A stretch of DNA of 64,000 bases from Gordonibacter faecis (lineage in GTDB: Bacteria; Actinomycetota; Coriobacteriia; Coriobacteriales; Eggerthellaceae): positions 1 to 64,000 of the forward strand of contig NZ_JASJEU010000025.1 of NCBI RefSeq assembly GCF_030077735.1, read 5' to 3'. Position 1 is the stretch's first letter; each line of letters starts with the position of its first letter. A program made the translations under genes and the position numbers. Under the pieces are notes generated by a model. That model was not told where the DNA came from. It worked only from the letters and a program-made list of their open reading frames with translations, and searched no databases. This document shows, in pieces, positions 17,562 to 25,880 of the stretch.

Positions 17562-18041
17562 TTACCCCTCAAAGCCCGCGTCTTCGATGCGGCCTTCCCC
17601 ATCGGCGGCTGCGGTGGCCAACTCGTCACAGCGCTCGTTTTCGGCATGGCCCGCGTGGCCCTTCACCCAGACGAACTCCACCTGGTGAGGCGCCTTCGCC
17701 GCCAGAAGCCGCTTCCACAAGTCAACGTTTTTGACGGGTTGCTTGCTGGCGTTTTTCCAGCCGCGCTTGAGCCAGCCCTCCACCCAGTGCTGGTTGAATG
17801 CGTTCACGACGTACTGCGAGTCCGAGTAGAGCGTGATTTCGCACGGGCGCTTGAGCGCCTCAAGGCCGGCGATAACCGCCATCAGCTCCATGCGGTTGTT
17901 CGTGGTACGCTCGTAGCCCTGGGAGAGTTCCTTTTCGTGCACGCGCCCCGCAGAATCCGTGAAGCGCATGACCGTACCAAAGCCGCCCGGCCCGGGATTG
18001 CCCCGGGCCGCTCCGTCGGTAAAAATTTCTACCTGCGTCAT
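17562..18041 (-). CDS. rnhA: Ribonuclease HI
   Basis: Cuts RNA in RNA-DNA hybrids. The carboxylate triad is visible in FTDGAARGNPGPGG, NNRMELMAVI and LYSDSQYVV, with the fourth acidic site in HAGHAENERCDELA. Length 159 aa is standard. The ATG at 18041 overlaps the stop of metG in an ATGA arrangement, so the two are translationally coupled; the open frame extending upstream belongs to metG in another frame. Confidence 0.97.
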   Translation of the reverse strand: MTQVEIFTDGAARGNPGPGGFGTVMRFTDSAGRVHEKELSQGYERTTNNRMELMAVIAGLEALKRPCEITLYSDSQYVVNAFNQHWVEGWLKRGWKNASKQPVKNVDLWKRLLAAKAPHQVEFVWVKGHAGHAENERCDELATAAADGEGRIEDAGFEG

Positions 18042-20095
18042 TTTTGCAGCTGAGACGGGTGCTTTTCGAAGAAGTCGAAGCGGGGTGGCAGTTCGCGGAT
18101 GCGGTGCCGGCCTTCGTCGATTTCGCCGGCGCTGCACAGTTCGTCGACATCTTCCAAGTCGTAGTTCCAGCTGAAGAAGTCGTCGAACTCGAAGCTGAGG
18201 TAGTCGCAAATGCGCTCGCAGCCAGCCGGCACGATGGGATGCATAAGCAGCGTAGCCACGCGCAAGAGGTAGAACGAGTCCACGAGCACCTGGCGGCGTA
18301 GCGCGTCATCTTCGGCCAGTTCAGCTTCGCGAATGCCCTCGGTCCAGTGCTTGTTGGCGAAGCGGATGAAGTCGTCCATGAGCGACATCACCGAGTGTAG
18401 TTCCACCTTCTTCATGAGGCGGTCGTACGCGGCCAGCGTCTCGTTGGCGCGATCGACGGCCGCCGCCGTGGGTTTGCCAAGCGGCAGGTAGCCTTCGAAG
18501 TTCTTCTGCGCCTCATAGAAGCAGCTGCGGGCCAGGCGGTTGAACACGTTGGTGAGCAGCGTGCCCTCTTTCAGTACCGGGTCGGCCACGCGCGTGTCTG
18601 CGAGTTCTTCCGGCGTTGCCAAAAACGGCTTCGGCTTGAAGCCCACCGACTTTTGGCTGAGGCCCAGCGCCAGGAAGTGTGCGCGCAGTTGCTCTACCGT
18701 GTAGTGGTTCAGCAGCTCGTCAGCCGTAGGCGGCTTCACCGTGCCCGACGAGGATGCCTTCTTGTTGCCGAAGAGGATGTGGTGGTTTGCCACCAGACGC
18801 GTTTGGCGCAGCGGCGTGTCCGTCTCGCCGGGCAGAAGGATGTCGCCCGGGCGCAGAGCCTCGATGAGCGCGGGCTGGGCCACGCCATAGAAGTACAGGT
18901 TGTCCTGGCCGATGAACTGGTATACCTCAGCATCCGGCGAGCACCACCAGTCGCGCCAGCTGCCGCGCGGCAGGCCCATCTTGTCGTTCGCTGCCATAGT
19001 GAACGACAGGGGCGCCCACAAACTTTCGGGCCAGCACCACACCGTGAGACCTTCCAGCCCGTCGATGACCGGGGCTTTCACCCCCCACTCGATGTTGCCC
19101 GTAATGCGGAACGGCACGAGCGCCTTGCCCGTGCGGAAGCGGATGCCCGCCCCGCCCAGCACCGAGCGGGCGGCATCGCGCGCGTCGATGTCGGCGAACT
19201 CAATTTCGAAACTCTGCTTGCCCTTCTCGGGTTCGCGCAGTTCATGGGGCGGAAGATCGGCGGCGATGGCCTCGTAGGCCTCGCGCTCGTCGTTCTTGAT
19301 GTAGACAACCGGGGCGCCGAGGAATTCCTTCACCGTTTGCGGCACGATTGCGCGCACGTCGGGGTCTGCCTCTTGCTCCGCCACGCGCTCGCGCAAAAAG
19401 CCGGCGAAAGCGGGCAGGTCAAAGTACCAGTTTTCCACCGGGCGCATCTCGGGCACGGTGCCTGTCACGGAAGACTTCGGAGCGATGAGGTCTTCAGGGG
19501 CATAGCTGTGGCCGAGGTCACACTCGTCGGCGTAGGCGTGTTCAGACTTGCAGCCCTGCACGGGGCAGCGGCCCACCACCTGGCGGCCGTTCAGGAACAT
19601 GTCGGCCTCGGTGTCGTAGAACTGCAAGGTGGCGCGGCGCTGAAGGTGGCCGTTCTCGTGCAGCTTCTCGATGAACTTCTCGGTGACGAGTTGGTGCACG
19701 TCGCCGCAGCGCCCGATACCCGAACCCTCGTAAATACTGAGGCTAATGTCATAGGCATCCAGCGTGCGCTTCTGTGCGTCGTGGTTCTTCAGCACGTATT
19801 CTTCGATAGTGCCCTCAAACTCGCCGGCTTCCACGAGCTTGCGATACCCCTCGTCGATGGGTGAGCCGTAGCAGTCGGTGCCGCTGATGAAGCGCACATT
19901 TTCCGCACCGATGCGGTCACGCAAGAAGCGGGCAAAGGCGTCGGCGGGCACAAACACGCCGGCGATGTGGCCGAAGTGCAGCGGCTTGTTGCCGTAGGGC
20001 ATGCCGGCTGTGACCACAACGCGTTTCGGCCACACGACGCGCTCGTCCTCGGGTGCGGCACTCAAGGTGGGGGCGTTATCGAGCGAGGCTGCCAT
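18038..20095 (-). CDS. metG: Methionyl-tRNA synthetase-like protein
   Basis: Class I aminoacyl-tRNA synthetase of the MetG type: AGMPYGNKPLHFGHIAG carries the HIGH-type site (HFGH), CPVQGCKSEHAYADECDLGH the zinc knuckle, and NWYFDLPAFAGFL plus VWCWPESLWAPLSF family blocks. The expected KMSKS loop reads NKKASSSGT, so the usual second lysine of the motif is missing. The anticodon-binding helical domain follows (TLLTNVFNRLARSCF). The 685 aa length is in range and no second C-terminal tRNA-binding module is evident. ATG 20095 has AAGGAGCTGG upstream and overlaps the end of sppA by 20 bases. It is probably the housekeeping enzyme, but the altered loop leaves room for a paralogue. Confidence 0.85.
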   Translation of the reverse strand: MAASLDNAPTLSAAPEDERVVWPKRVVVTAGMPYGNKPLHFGHIAGVFVPADAFARFLRDRIGAENVRFISGTDCYGSPIDEGYRKLVEAGEFEGTIEEYVLKNHDAQKRTLDAYDISLSIYEGSGIGRCGDVHQLVTEKFIEKLHENGHLQRRATLQFYDTEADMFLNGRQVVGRCPVQGCKSEHAYADECDLGHSYAPEDLIAPKSSVTGTVPEMRPVENWYFDLPAFAGFLRERVAEQEADPDVRAIVPQTVKEFLGAPVVYIKNDEREAYEAIAADLPPHELREPEKGKQSFEIEFADIDARDAARSVLGGAGIRFRTGKALVPFRITGNIEWGVKAPVIDGLEGLTVWCWPESLWAPLSFTMAANDKMGLPRGSWRDWWCSPDAEVYQFIGQDNLYFYGVAQPALIEALRPGDILLPGETDTPLRQTRLVANHHILFGNKKASSSGTVKPPTADELLNHYTVEQLRAHFLALGLSQKSVGFKPKPFLATPEELADTRVADPVLKEGTLLTNVFNRLARSCFYEAQKNFEGYLPLGKPTAAAVDRANETLAAYDRLMKKVELHSVMSLMDDFIRFANKHWTEGIREAELAEDDALRRQVLVDSFYLLRVATLLMHPIVPAGCERICDYLSFEFDDFFSWNYDLEDVDELCSAGEIDEGRHRIRELPPRFDFFEKHPSQLQK

Positions 20096-21128
20096 CGTTA
20101 TCCAGCTCCTTTAAGGCTTTGGTCACATCGTCGACGGACACGCGGCTCGACGACATCAGGTTCAACAGTTCGGACAGGTTGGACGTTGAGGGGCGCAGGT
20201 CAACCGTCTTGGTGGTGGAGGTGCCGGCAAGTTCCGCGGCCTTCGCCACGGCATCTTCCTTCGTGCCAATCTCGTCGGCTAAGCCGTTCTCAACGGCCTC
20301 CATGCCGGTGAAGGTGAGGCCCGTGGCCAGCTTACGCACGTCTTCGACGCTCATGTCGCGGCCCTCGGCCACGGTCTGGATGAACGTCTCGTTAATCTGG
20401 TCGACCATCTTCTGGTAGTAGGCGCGCTCCTCTTCGGTGAGCGCACGCGTGCCATAGCTGGAATCTTTGCTGTCCGATGACGTGATGTTCTCAACGGAAA
20501 TGCCCAGCTTTTCCATGAGGCCTGACAGGTCGGTGACCTGCATGGCCGTGCCAATGGAGCCGATGGCGGTGGTTTTCGCCGTGAAGATGTAGTCGGCCTG
20601 GCTCGAGATTTCGTAGGCGGCACTCGCGTTGATAGACGCGCTCGACACAACAACCGGCTTGCCGGAGTTCTCGGAGAATTCGCGCACGTAGGCGGCCATT
20701 TCCTCGCCCGCCGTTGCCGTGCCGCCACCGGAGTTGATGCGCAGCACGACCGCCTTCACATAGAAGCTCTTCTCCGCGCGGTCGAGCTGGGCTTTCAGGC
20801 CCTCGGGGCTGGCGGTGGTACCGTCGTATTGAATGGTGCCGTCAATGTCAATGACAGCAATCGCATCCGAAGAGAGAGAACCAAGATCGACGGAGGTACT
20901 CCCAGGCGTGATCGAGTCGAATGACGAGGACACGACCGACGTGCACGACCACATGCTCAAAGCGATGAGTCCGAACAGACACAGCACCACCGCGAGGCCG
21001 ACAATCCAACCACGGCTCTTTTTCGGCGGTTGCGGCTGAGGTGCACCGTAGTAATAGACGGGCGGCTGCGACGGAGGCGTGGCGGGTTGCTGCCATGCCT
21101 GCTGTTGCCAGTTGGTGTCTTGGGACAT
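20076..21128 (-). CDS. sppA: Signal peptide peptidase SppA (S49 family)
   Basis: Membrane-bound serine protease that degrades spent signal peptides and membrane protein fragments. A Gln/Pro/Tyr-rich cytoplasmic N-terminus (PVYYYGAPQPQPPKKS) precedes one membrane segment (GWIVGLAVVLCLFGLIALS). The S49 fold follows: VVLRINSGGGTATAG, the catalytic Ser in INASAAYEISSQ, the GSIGTAMQV block and the likely general-base Lys in SSDSKDSSYG. In most relatives the Ser motif reads SGGYY; here it is SAAYE. At 350 aa it is of the short Gram-positive type. It leads the sppA-metG-rnhA overlapping unit. Confidence 0.92.
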   Translation of the reverse strand: MSQDTNWQQQAWQQPATPPSQPPVYYYGAPQPQPPKKSRGWIVGLAVVLCLFGLIALSMWSCTSVVSSSFDSITPGSTSVDLGSLSSDAIAVIDIDGTIQYDGTTASPEGLKAQLDRAEKSFYVKAVVLRINSGGGTATAGEEMAAYVREFSENSGKPVVVSSASINASAAYEISSQADYIFTAKTTAIGSIGTAMQVTDLSGLMEKLGISVENITSSDSKDSSYGTRALTEEERAYYQKMVDQINETFIQTVAEGRDMSVEDVRKLATGLTFTGMEAVENGLADEIGTKEDAVAKAAELAGTSTTKTVDLRPSTSNLSELLNLMSSSRVSVDDVTKALKELDNDGSLAR

Positions 21129-21173
21129 GTTCCCTCCTTGAGTAGGTTGGGATCATACTACCTCATGAGCCAA

Positions 21174-21201
21174 GGAACCGCGCCCGTTCAGACGCGGTTC
21201 C
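21174..21201 (-). terminator. Hairpin after rho
   Basis: Perfect 9-bp stem GGAACCGCG / CGCGGTTCC with a 10-base loop, downstream of the rho stop. The T-run is weak (TTGG), so termination is likely but not certain. Confidence 0.5.
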
Positions 21202-21270
21202 CACGATGGCTCCATGAAGGCTTCGGGGTCCTGCCGGCTCGCTCTGGCGAAGGCGGGGCTGCTTACGAAG

Positions 21271-22983
21271 CTAGATCTCGATGGAATCTCCCTTGCTGTG
21301 CTGGGCTTTTTTGGCCGTGCGCAGCAGGAATTCCTGGTTGGTGTCGGTTTGCTTGAGCGACTTGATGAGCATATCCATGGCGCGCTCGGTACTATTCATG
21401 TTCGACAGAATGCGGCGAACGGCCCAGATGAGCGGCGACTCCTGCGGGTCAAGCAGCAGCTCTTCCTTGCGCGTACCCGACGCCACCGGATCGATGGCCG
21501 GGAAGATACGGCGATCGGCCAGGTTGCGGTCGAGCTTGAGTTCCATGTTGCCCGTGCCCTTGAACTCTTCGAAGATGACCTCGTCCATCTTCGAACCCGT
21601 GTCAACGAGCGCCGACGCGAGGATGGTAAGGCTGCCGCCGCCTTCAATGTTGCGGGCGGCGCCGAGGAAGCGCTTGGGCGGATAGAGCGCCGTGGAGTCC
21701 ACGCCGCCGGAGAGGATGCGGCCCGACGCAGGTTGCGCCAGGTTGTAGGCGCGCGCGAGACGCGTAAGCGAGTCTAGCAGTACCACGACATCCCTGCCGC
21801 ATTCCACGAGGCGCTTGGCGCGCTCGATGACCAACTCGGCCACGGCAATGTGGTTTTCGGTGGGCATGTCGAACGTGGAGGAAATGACCTCGCCTTTGAT
21901 GGAGCGCTCCATGTCGGTCACTTCTTCGGGGCGCTCGTCCACCAGCAGGCACATGAGGTGAACTTCCGGGTTATTGGCGCTGATGGCAGCCGCGATATCT
22001 TTAAGAATGGTGGTCTTGCCGGCCTTCGGCGGGCTCACGATAAGGCCACGCTGGCCCTTGCCGATGGGGCTCACCAGATCAATGACGCGCGCGGTAATGG
22101 TATTCTTGCCGTGCTCCATGGTGAGGCACTCGTCGGGATACACCGGCGTGAGATCGCCGAAACGCAGGCGGCTCGTGCACTGATCGATGGGGGTGCCGTT
22201 GATGGCCGTGACCTTCTGGATGGCGGCGTACTTTTCGTTCTCGCGCGCCGGACGCGTCTGGCCACTGACCATGTCACCCTTGCGCAGACCATTGCGACGG
22301 ATGGTGGACAGGCCCACGTAGCAGTCCGTTTCACTGGGCAGATAGCCCTGCGTGCGAAGGAACCCATAGCCATCGGCGAGAATATCGAGAATGCCTGACA
22401 CCTCGATGAAGCCCTCAGCCTTCACGCTGGCTTCGAACACCGCTTCCACGAGTTCGGCCTTTTTGAGACCGGCCACTTCCACTTCCAGCTCGGCGGCTTT
22501 GGCACGCAGATCAGCTACTTTGAGCTTAGCCAGTTCATCGCGCGAGACACTCGGCTGCACTTCGCGAGAACGGTTGCTGTCGTAGGGGCGGCGCTGACGG
22601 CGATGGTTGGTGTTATTGCTGCCATTGCTCCCCTGCTTGCCCGCATTATTGTTGTTGCGGTTCTGTCCGCCGTTGTAGCCGTTCTGCTTGCCGGCGTTGT
22701 TCTGACGGGCGTTGTTGCTGGTGGCGTTCGCCTTTACGCTTTTGCGCGGGGTGGCCGGGCGGCTCTGCGAAGATTCTTTCTTGGCAGCGGGCTTTGCCTC
22801 GGTGGTTTTCGCCTCTGCCTTGGCCTCAGCTTTTGTCTCGTTTTTTGCAGCAGCTTTTCCTGCAGCAGCTTTTCCTGCAGCGGCTTTTCCTGCGGCGGCT
22901 TTGCTCGCGTTCGTGGAACGGCGGCGTGTCTGAGCAGGGGTTGCGGTGGTGGTGTTCTCTGTTACGGTAGCTTCTGAACTCAT
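21271..22983 (-). CDS. rho: Transcription termination factor Rho
   Basis: Hexameric RNA helicase that ends transcription. The ATPase core shows Walker A PPKAGKTTILK, Walker B DVVVLLDSLTRLARAYN and the Q-loop region; the RNA-binding CSD is seen around YGFLRTQGYLPS. As in many actinobacteria the N-terminus carries a long low-complexity insertion: four GKAAA-type units (about 30-48), a Lys/Glu/Thr stretch, then an Asn/Gly/Arg-rich part (GYNGGQNRNNNNAGK). I chose ATG 22983 (MSSEATVTEN), which overlaps the fsa stop as ATGA, implying coupling. Confidence 0.97.
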   Translation of the reverse strand: MSSEATVTENTTTATPAQTRRRSTNASKAAAGKAAAGKAAAGKAAAKNETKAEAKAEAKTTEAKPAAKKESSQSRPATPRKSVKANATSNNARQNNAGKQNGYNGGQNRNNNNAGKQGSNGSNNTNHRRQRRPYDSNRSREVQPSVSRDELAKLKVADLRAKAAELEVEVAGLKKAELVEAVFEASVKAEGFIEVSGILDILADGYGFLRTQGYLPSETDCYVGLSTIRRNGLRKGDMVSGQTRPARENEKYAAIQKVTAINGTPIDQCTSRLRFGDLTPVYPDECLTMEHGKNTITARVIDLVSPIGKGQRGLIVSPPKAGKTTILKDIAAAISANNPEVHLMCLLVDERPEEVTDMERSIKGEVISSTFDMPTENHIAVAELVIERAKRLVECGRDVVVLLDSLTRLARAYNLAQPASGRILSGGVDSTALYPPKRFLGAARNIEGGGSLTILASALVDTGSKMDEVIFEEFKGTGNMELKLDRNLADRRIFPAIDPVASGTRKEELLLDPQESPLIWAVRRILSNMNSTERAMDMLIKSLKQTDTNQEFLLRTAKKAQHSKGDSIEI

Positions 22984-23642
22984 GCGTTCTGCACTTTCTC
23001 CCAGTCCTTCATGAAGGCGTCGAGCCCGCGATCGGTCAGCGGGTGCTGCACGCATTTCTTAAGGGCGGCAAAGGGGACGGTTGCGATGTCGGCGCCCATG
23101 AGGGCTGCCTGTGCCACGTGGTTCGCGCTGCGCACGGACGCGGCAATGATTTCCACTTCGTGGCCGAAGTCGTAGTTCTTCACAGCCGTGACAACGTCAT
23201 CGAGCTGGGACAAGCCGTCCTCAGAGATGTCGTCGAAGCGGCCGACGAAGGGGCTGATGTAGCGAGCGCCGGCGCGCGCAGCCATGATGGCCTGCGGCAC
23301 GCTGAAGCACAGCGTCATGTTCACGGGAATGCCTTCGGCGGCAAGCGCCTTGGTGGCAGCCAAGCCCTCAATGGTGGTGGGCAGCTTCACCACGACGTTC
23401 GGCGCGAGCGCGGCCAGTTCGCGGCCGTCACGCACCATCTCGTCACGCGTCATGGCAACGCTCTCGGCAGACACCGGCCCATCGACGAGTTCGCAAATGC
23501 GCTTGATGTGATTGTGAAAGTCGGCAAGCTTGCCCCCCGTACGAGCGTACAGCGTGGGGTTGGTGGTCACGCCCGCGAGCACACCCCAACTGGCCGCCTC
23601 TTCGATCTCGGCGAGATCAGCGGTGTCGAGAAAAAACTTCAC
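22980..23642 (-). CDS. fsa: Fructose-6-phosphate aldolase / transaldolase-like
   Basis: Short class I aldolase of the FSA/TalC group (220 aa), in central sugar phosphate metabolism. KFFLDTADLAEIEEA and GVLAGVTTNPTL are family starts; the Schiff-base Lys lies in VVVKLPTT; RYISPFVGRFDD and AASVRSANHV are conserved strands. Whether it acts as aldolase or transaldolase cannot be told from sequence. I chose GTG 23642 because AAGGAGGAC precedes it and the protein then begins VKFFLDTADL. It is the first gene of the fsa-rho pair. Confidence 0.93.
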   Translation of the reverse strand: MKFFLDTADLAEIEEAASWGVLAGVTTNPTLYARTGGKLADFHNHIKRICELVDGPVSAESVAMTRDEMVRDGRELAALAPNVVVKLPTTIEGLAATKALAAEGIPVNMTLCFSVPQAIMAARAGARYISPFVGRFDDISEDGLSQLDDVVTAVKNYDFGHEVEIIAASVRSANHVAQAALMGADIATVPFAALKKCVQHPLTDRGLDAFMKDWEKVQNA

Positions 23643-23848
23643 CCAGTCCTCCTTATATAGTGGCTTTTGATTTGAAGCGCACGTGAACGCGCGCATGGGT
23701 TCCAGAGGTGAGATTTAATGCAATGTGATGGGTTTTTCTTCCTTAGAAGGTAAAAGAACTGCATTCATGGTATCGCATGTTCCCGCTTCGTTCAAGCGCA
23801 AAGCTTCGAGGTTCGTGTATTTGCGGTGAAGGTGGGGCTACGGCGGGT

Positions 23849-24175
23849 CTACGTTTGGTCGATAGTACGGTAGAAGCACGTGCGCGCGCCGGTGTGGCAG
23901 GCGGGGCCGGCGGGGTGCACGAGTGCGAGCAGCGTGTCGGCGTCGCAGTCGTAGCGCAACTCGACCAGTTTTTGCACGTTTCCCGAGGTGGTGCCCTTGT
24001 GCCAGAGCTCCTGGCGGCTGCGGCTCCAGAACACCATTTCGCCTTGTTCCAGTGTGAGCGCGAGCGATTCGGCATTCATCCAGGCCATCATGAGCACCTC
24101 GCATGTGTCCGCGTCCTGTACGATACAGGGAATGAGGCCGTCGGCATTATAGGTAAGTGTGGGGAGGGCAGACAT
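23849..24175 (-). CDS. hisI: Phosphoribosyl-AMP cyclohydrolase
   Basis: Third step of histidine synthesis: opens the purine ring of PR-AMP, zinc and magnesium dependent. MMAWMNAESLALTL, WSRSRQELWHKG and the metal-binding RYDCDADTLL plus GPACHTGARTCF blocks are all present. It is the HisI-only form (108 aa); the pyrophosphatase domain HisE, often fused or adjacent, is absent here and not found elsewhere in the window. ATG 24175 has AAGGAGTA upstream. Last gene of the his operon. Confidence 0.95.
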   Translation of the reverse strand: MSALPTLTYNADGLIPCIVQDADTCEVLMMAWMNAESLALTLEQGEMVFWSRSRQELWHKGTTSGNVQKLVELRYDCDADTLLALVHPAGPACHTGARTCFYRTIDQT

Positions 24176-24215
24176 GGGTGCTACTCCTTGGGTTGATGGT
24201 GGCAAAGCGGCGTGA

Positions 24216-24980
24216 TTAGAGCCTGACCGGGATGCCTTGGCTTGCCATATGCTCTTTTACCTGGCGGACGGTGAGTTCGCCGAAGTGGAAAACACTGGCG
24301 GCCAGCACGGCATCGGCCTCGCCTTCGAGAATGCCTTGGGCGAAGTGTTCAAGCTTGCCCACGCCGCCACTGGCGATGACCGGGATGTCTACCGCGCGCG
24401 CGACGGTGCGGGTGAGTGCGCAGTCAAACCCGTCGCGGCTGCCGTCGCGATCCATGCTGGTGAGCAGGATCTCCCCCGCCCCACGGCGCGCCGCTTCCTG
24501 CGCCCACTCGATTGCGTCGATGCCCGTAGCTTTGCGACCTCCCGCCACGTAGACCTCCCACTTGTTCGGGTTGCCGGGTACCTGCTTCGCGTCGATGGCG
24601 CAGAGGATGGCTTGGCTACCAAACGCGGCGGCAGCCTCCGTGATGAGCGCAGGGTTCGCCACGGCGGCCGAGTTCACCGACACCTTGTCGGCACCTGCGG
24701 CAATCATCGTGCGAATGTCAGCCACACTGCGAAAGCCGCCACCCACGCAGTACGGCAGGTGCAACTGTTCGCTTGCGCGACTGGCGAGGTCCACCGTGGT
24801 GGCGCGGTCATCACTGGTGGCCGTAATGTCGAGGAAGATGACCTCGTCGGCGCGCTCTTCGTCGTAGCGTTGCGCGAGCTCAATGGGGTCGCCCGCGTCG
24901 CGCAGATTGACAAAGTTCACACCCTTCACCACGCGCCCATCTTTGACATCCATGCACGGGATCACTCGTTTGGCTAGCAC
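24216..24980 (-). CDS. hisF: Imidazole glycerol phosphate synthase, cyclase subunit
   Basis: TIM-barrel partner of HisH: uses ammonia from glutamine to close the imidazole ring and release AICAR. MLAKRVIPCMDVKDGRVVKG contains the first catalytic Asp; the second is in CAIDAKQVP; GGGFRSVADI and ASGGVGKLEHF bind phosphate. Start is GTG 24980 with AAAGGAC upstream. About 100 bases separate it from hisA. Confidence 0.97.
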   Translation of the reverse strand: MLAKRVIPCMDVKDGRVVKGVNFVNLRDAGDPIELAQRYDEERADEVIFLDITATSDDRATTVDLASRASEQLHLPYCVGGGFRSVADIRTMIAAGADKVSVNSAAVANPALITEAAAAFGSQAILCAIDAKQVPGNPNKWEVYVAGGRKATGIDAIEWAQEAARRGAGEILLTSMDRDGSRDGFDCALTRTVARAVDIPVIASGGVGKLEHFAQGILEGEADAVLAASVFHFGELTVRQVKEHMASQGIPVRL

Positions 24981-25082
24981 TTCCGCGTCCTTTCGCCACG
25001 CCTACACACGCTTATTCTTAAACAGTTTGTCGAAGCCTTTTTTTAGCGCATCGTACGCCACACCTGCGGCATCAGCCATGGG

Positions 25083-25877
25083 TCAACAGGGAGTGATGGG
25101 AGCAGGACTTGGCCAGTCCGCGGAAGCCGCCACACCCGCTTCCGCGCGGCGGGTTGCTTCTTCGCAGGCATCTACTCCTTCTTTTACCGAAAGCGAGCCC
25201 TCGTAGATGGCGCGGCCTGCGATGACACCTTCGATACTGGCTGCCACCTGGCCTAAGCGCTCGATGTCGGCAACGCCCGCAACACCACCCGAGGCAATGA
25301 CGGGATGTCCGAAGGCCTCGGCCATGCGCACGTACGCCGTAGGGTCGATGCCCGTCTGCATGCCATCGCGTGCGATGTCAGTGTATACGAGGTGACAGAA
25401 GCCCAGCTCGGAGACATGGCGCGCCAACTCTTCGGCTGCCACGCCGGCGCCTTCGCGCCAGCCGGCCACAGCCACTTCCCCGCCCTTGGCGTCGATGCCG
25501 GCCGTGAGCAGCTGGCCGTACTGGGCGACAGCCGCCTCGGCGAATGCAGGGTCGGCCACGAGTGAGGTTCCCAACACGACGCGTGACACCCCTGCATCGG
25601 CCAGGCGCGCGATGGTGTCGAGTGAGCGGATGCCGCCGCCCACCTCAACCTTGAGCTTGGTCTTTGCGAGAATGTGCTCGATGATAGCGATATTCTCAGG
25701 TTCACCGGAGCGCGCGCCGTCAAGGTCGACGACGTGCAACCACGTAGCGCCCTCGTCTTCGAACAGCTGCGCTTGCGCGGCAGGGTCGTCGTTATACACG
25801 GTCACCTGGTTGTAGTCGCCTTTGGCCAGGCGAACGGCCTTGCCGCCGAGGATGTCAATGGCAGGTAGCAGATACAT
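25083..25877 (-). CDS. hisA: ProFAR isomerase
   Basis: Fourth step of histidine synthesis, the Amadori isomerisation of ProFAR to PRFAR in a TIM barrel. YLLPAIDILGGKAVRL holds the catalytic base Asp, YTDIARDG the acid Asp, and VEVGGGIRSLDT plus IASGGVAGVADI the phosphate sites. The C-terminus carries about 20 additional residues (AASADWPSPAPITPC) beyond the usual end. It starts 3 bases after the hisH stop. Confidence 0.96.
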   Translation of the reverse strand: MYLLPAIDILGGKAVRLAKGDYNQVTVYNDDPAAQAQLFEDEGATWLHVVDLDGARSGEPENIAIIEHILAKTKLKVEVGGGIRSLDTIARLADAGVSRVVLGTSLVADPAFAEAAVAQYGQLLTAGIDAKGGEVAVAGWREGAGVAAEELARHVSELGFCHLVYTDIARDGMQTGIDPTAYVRMAEAFGHPVIASGGVAGVADIERLGQVAASIEGVIAGRAIYEGSLSVKEGVDACEEATRRAEAGVAASADWPSPAPITPC

Positions 25878-25880
25878 GAC

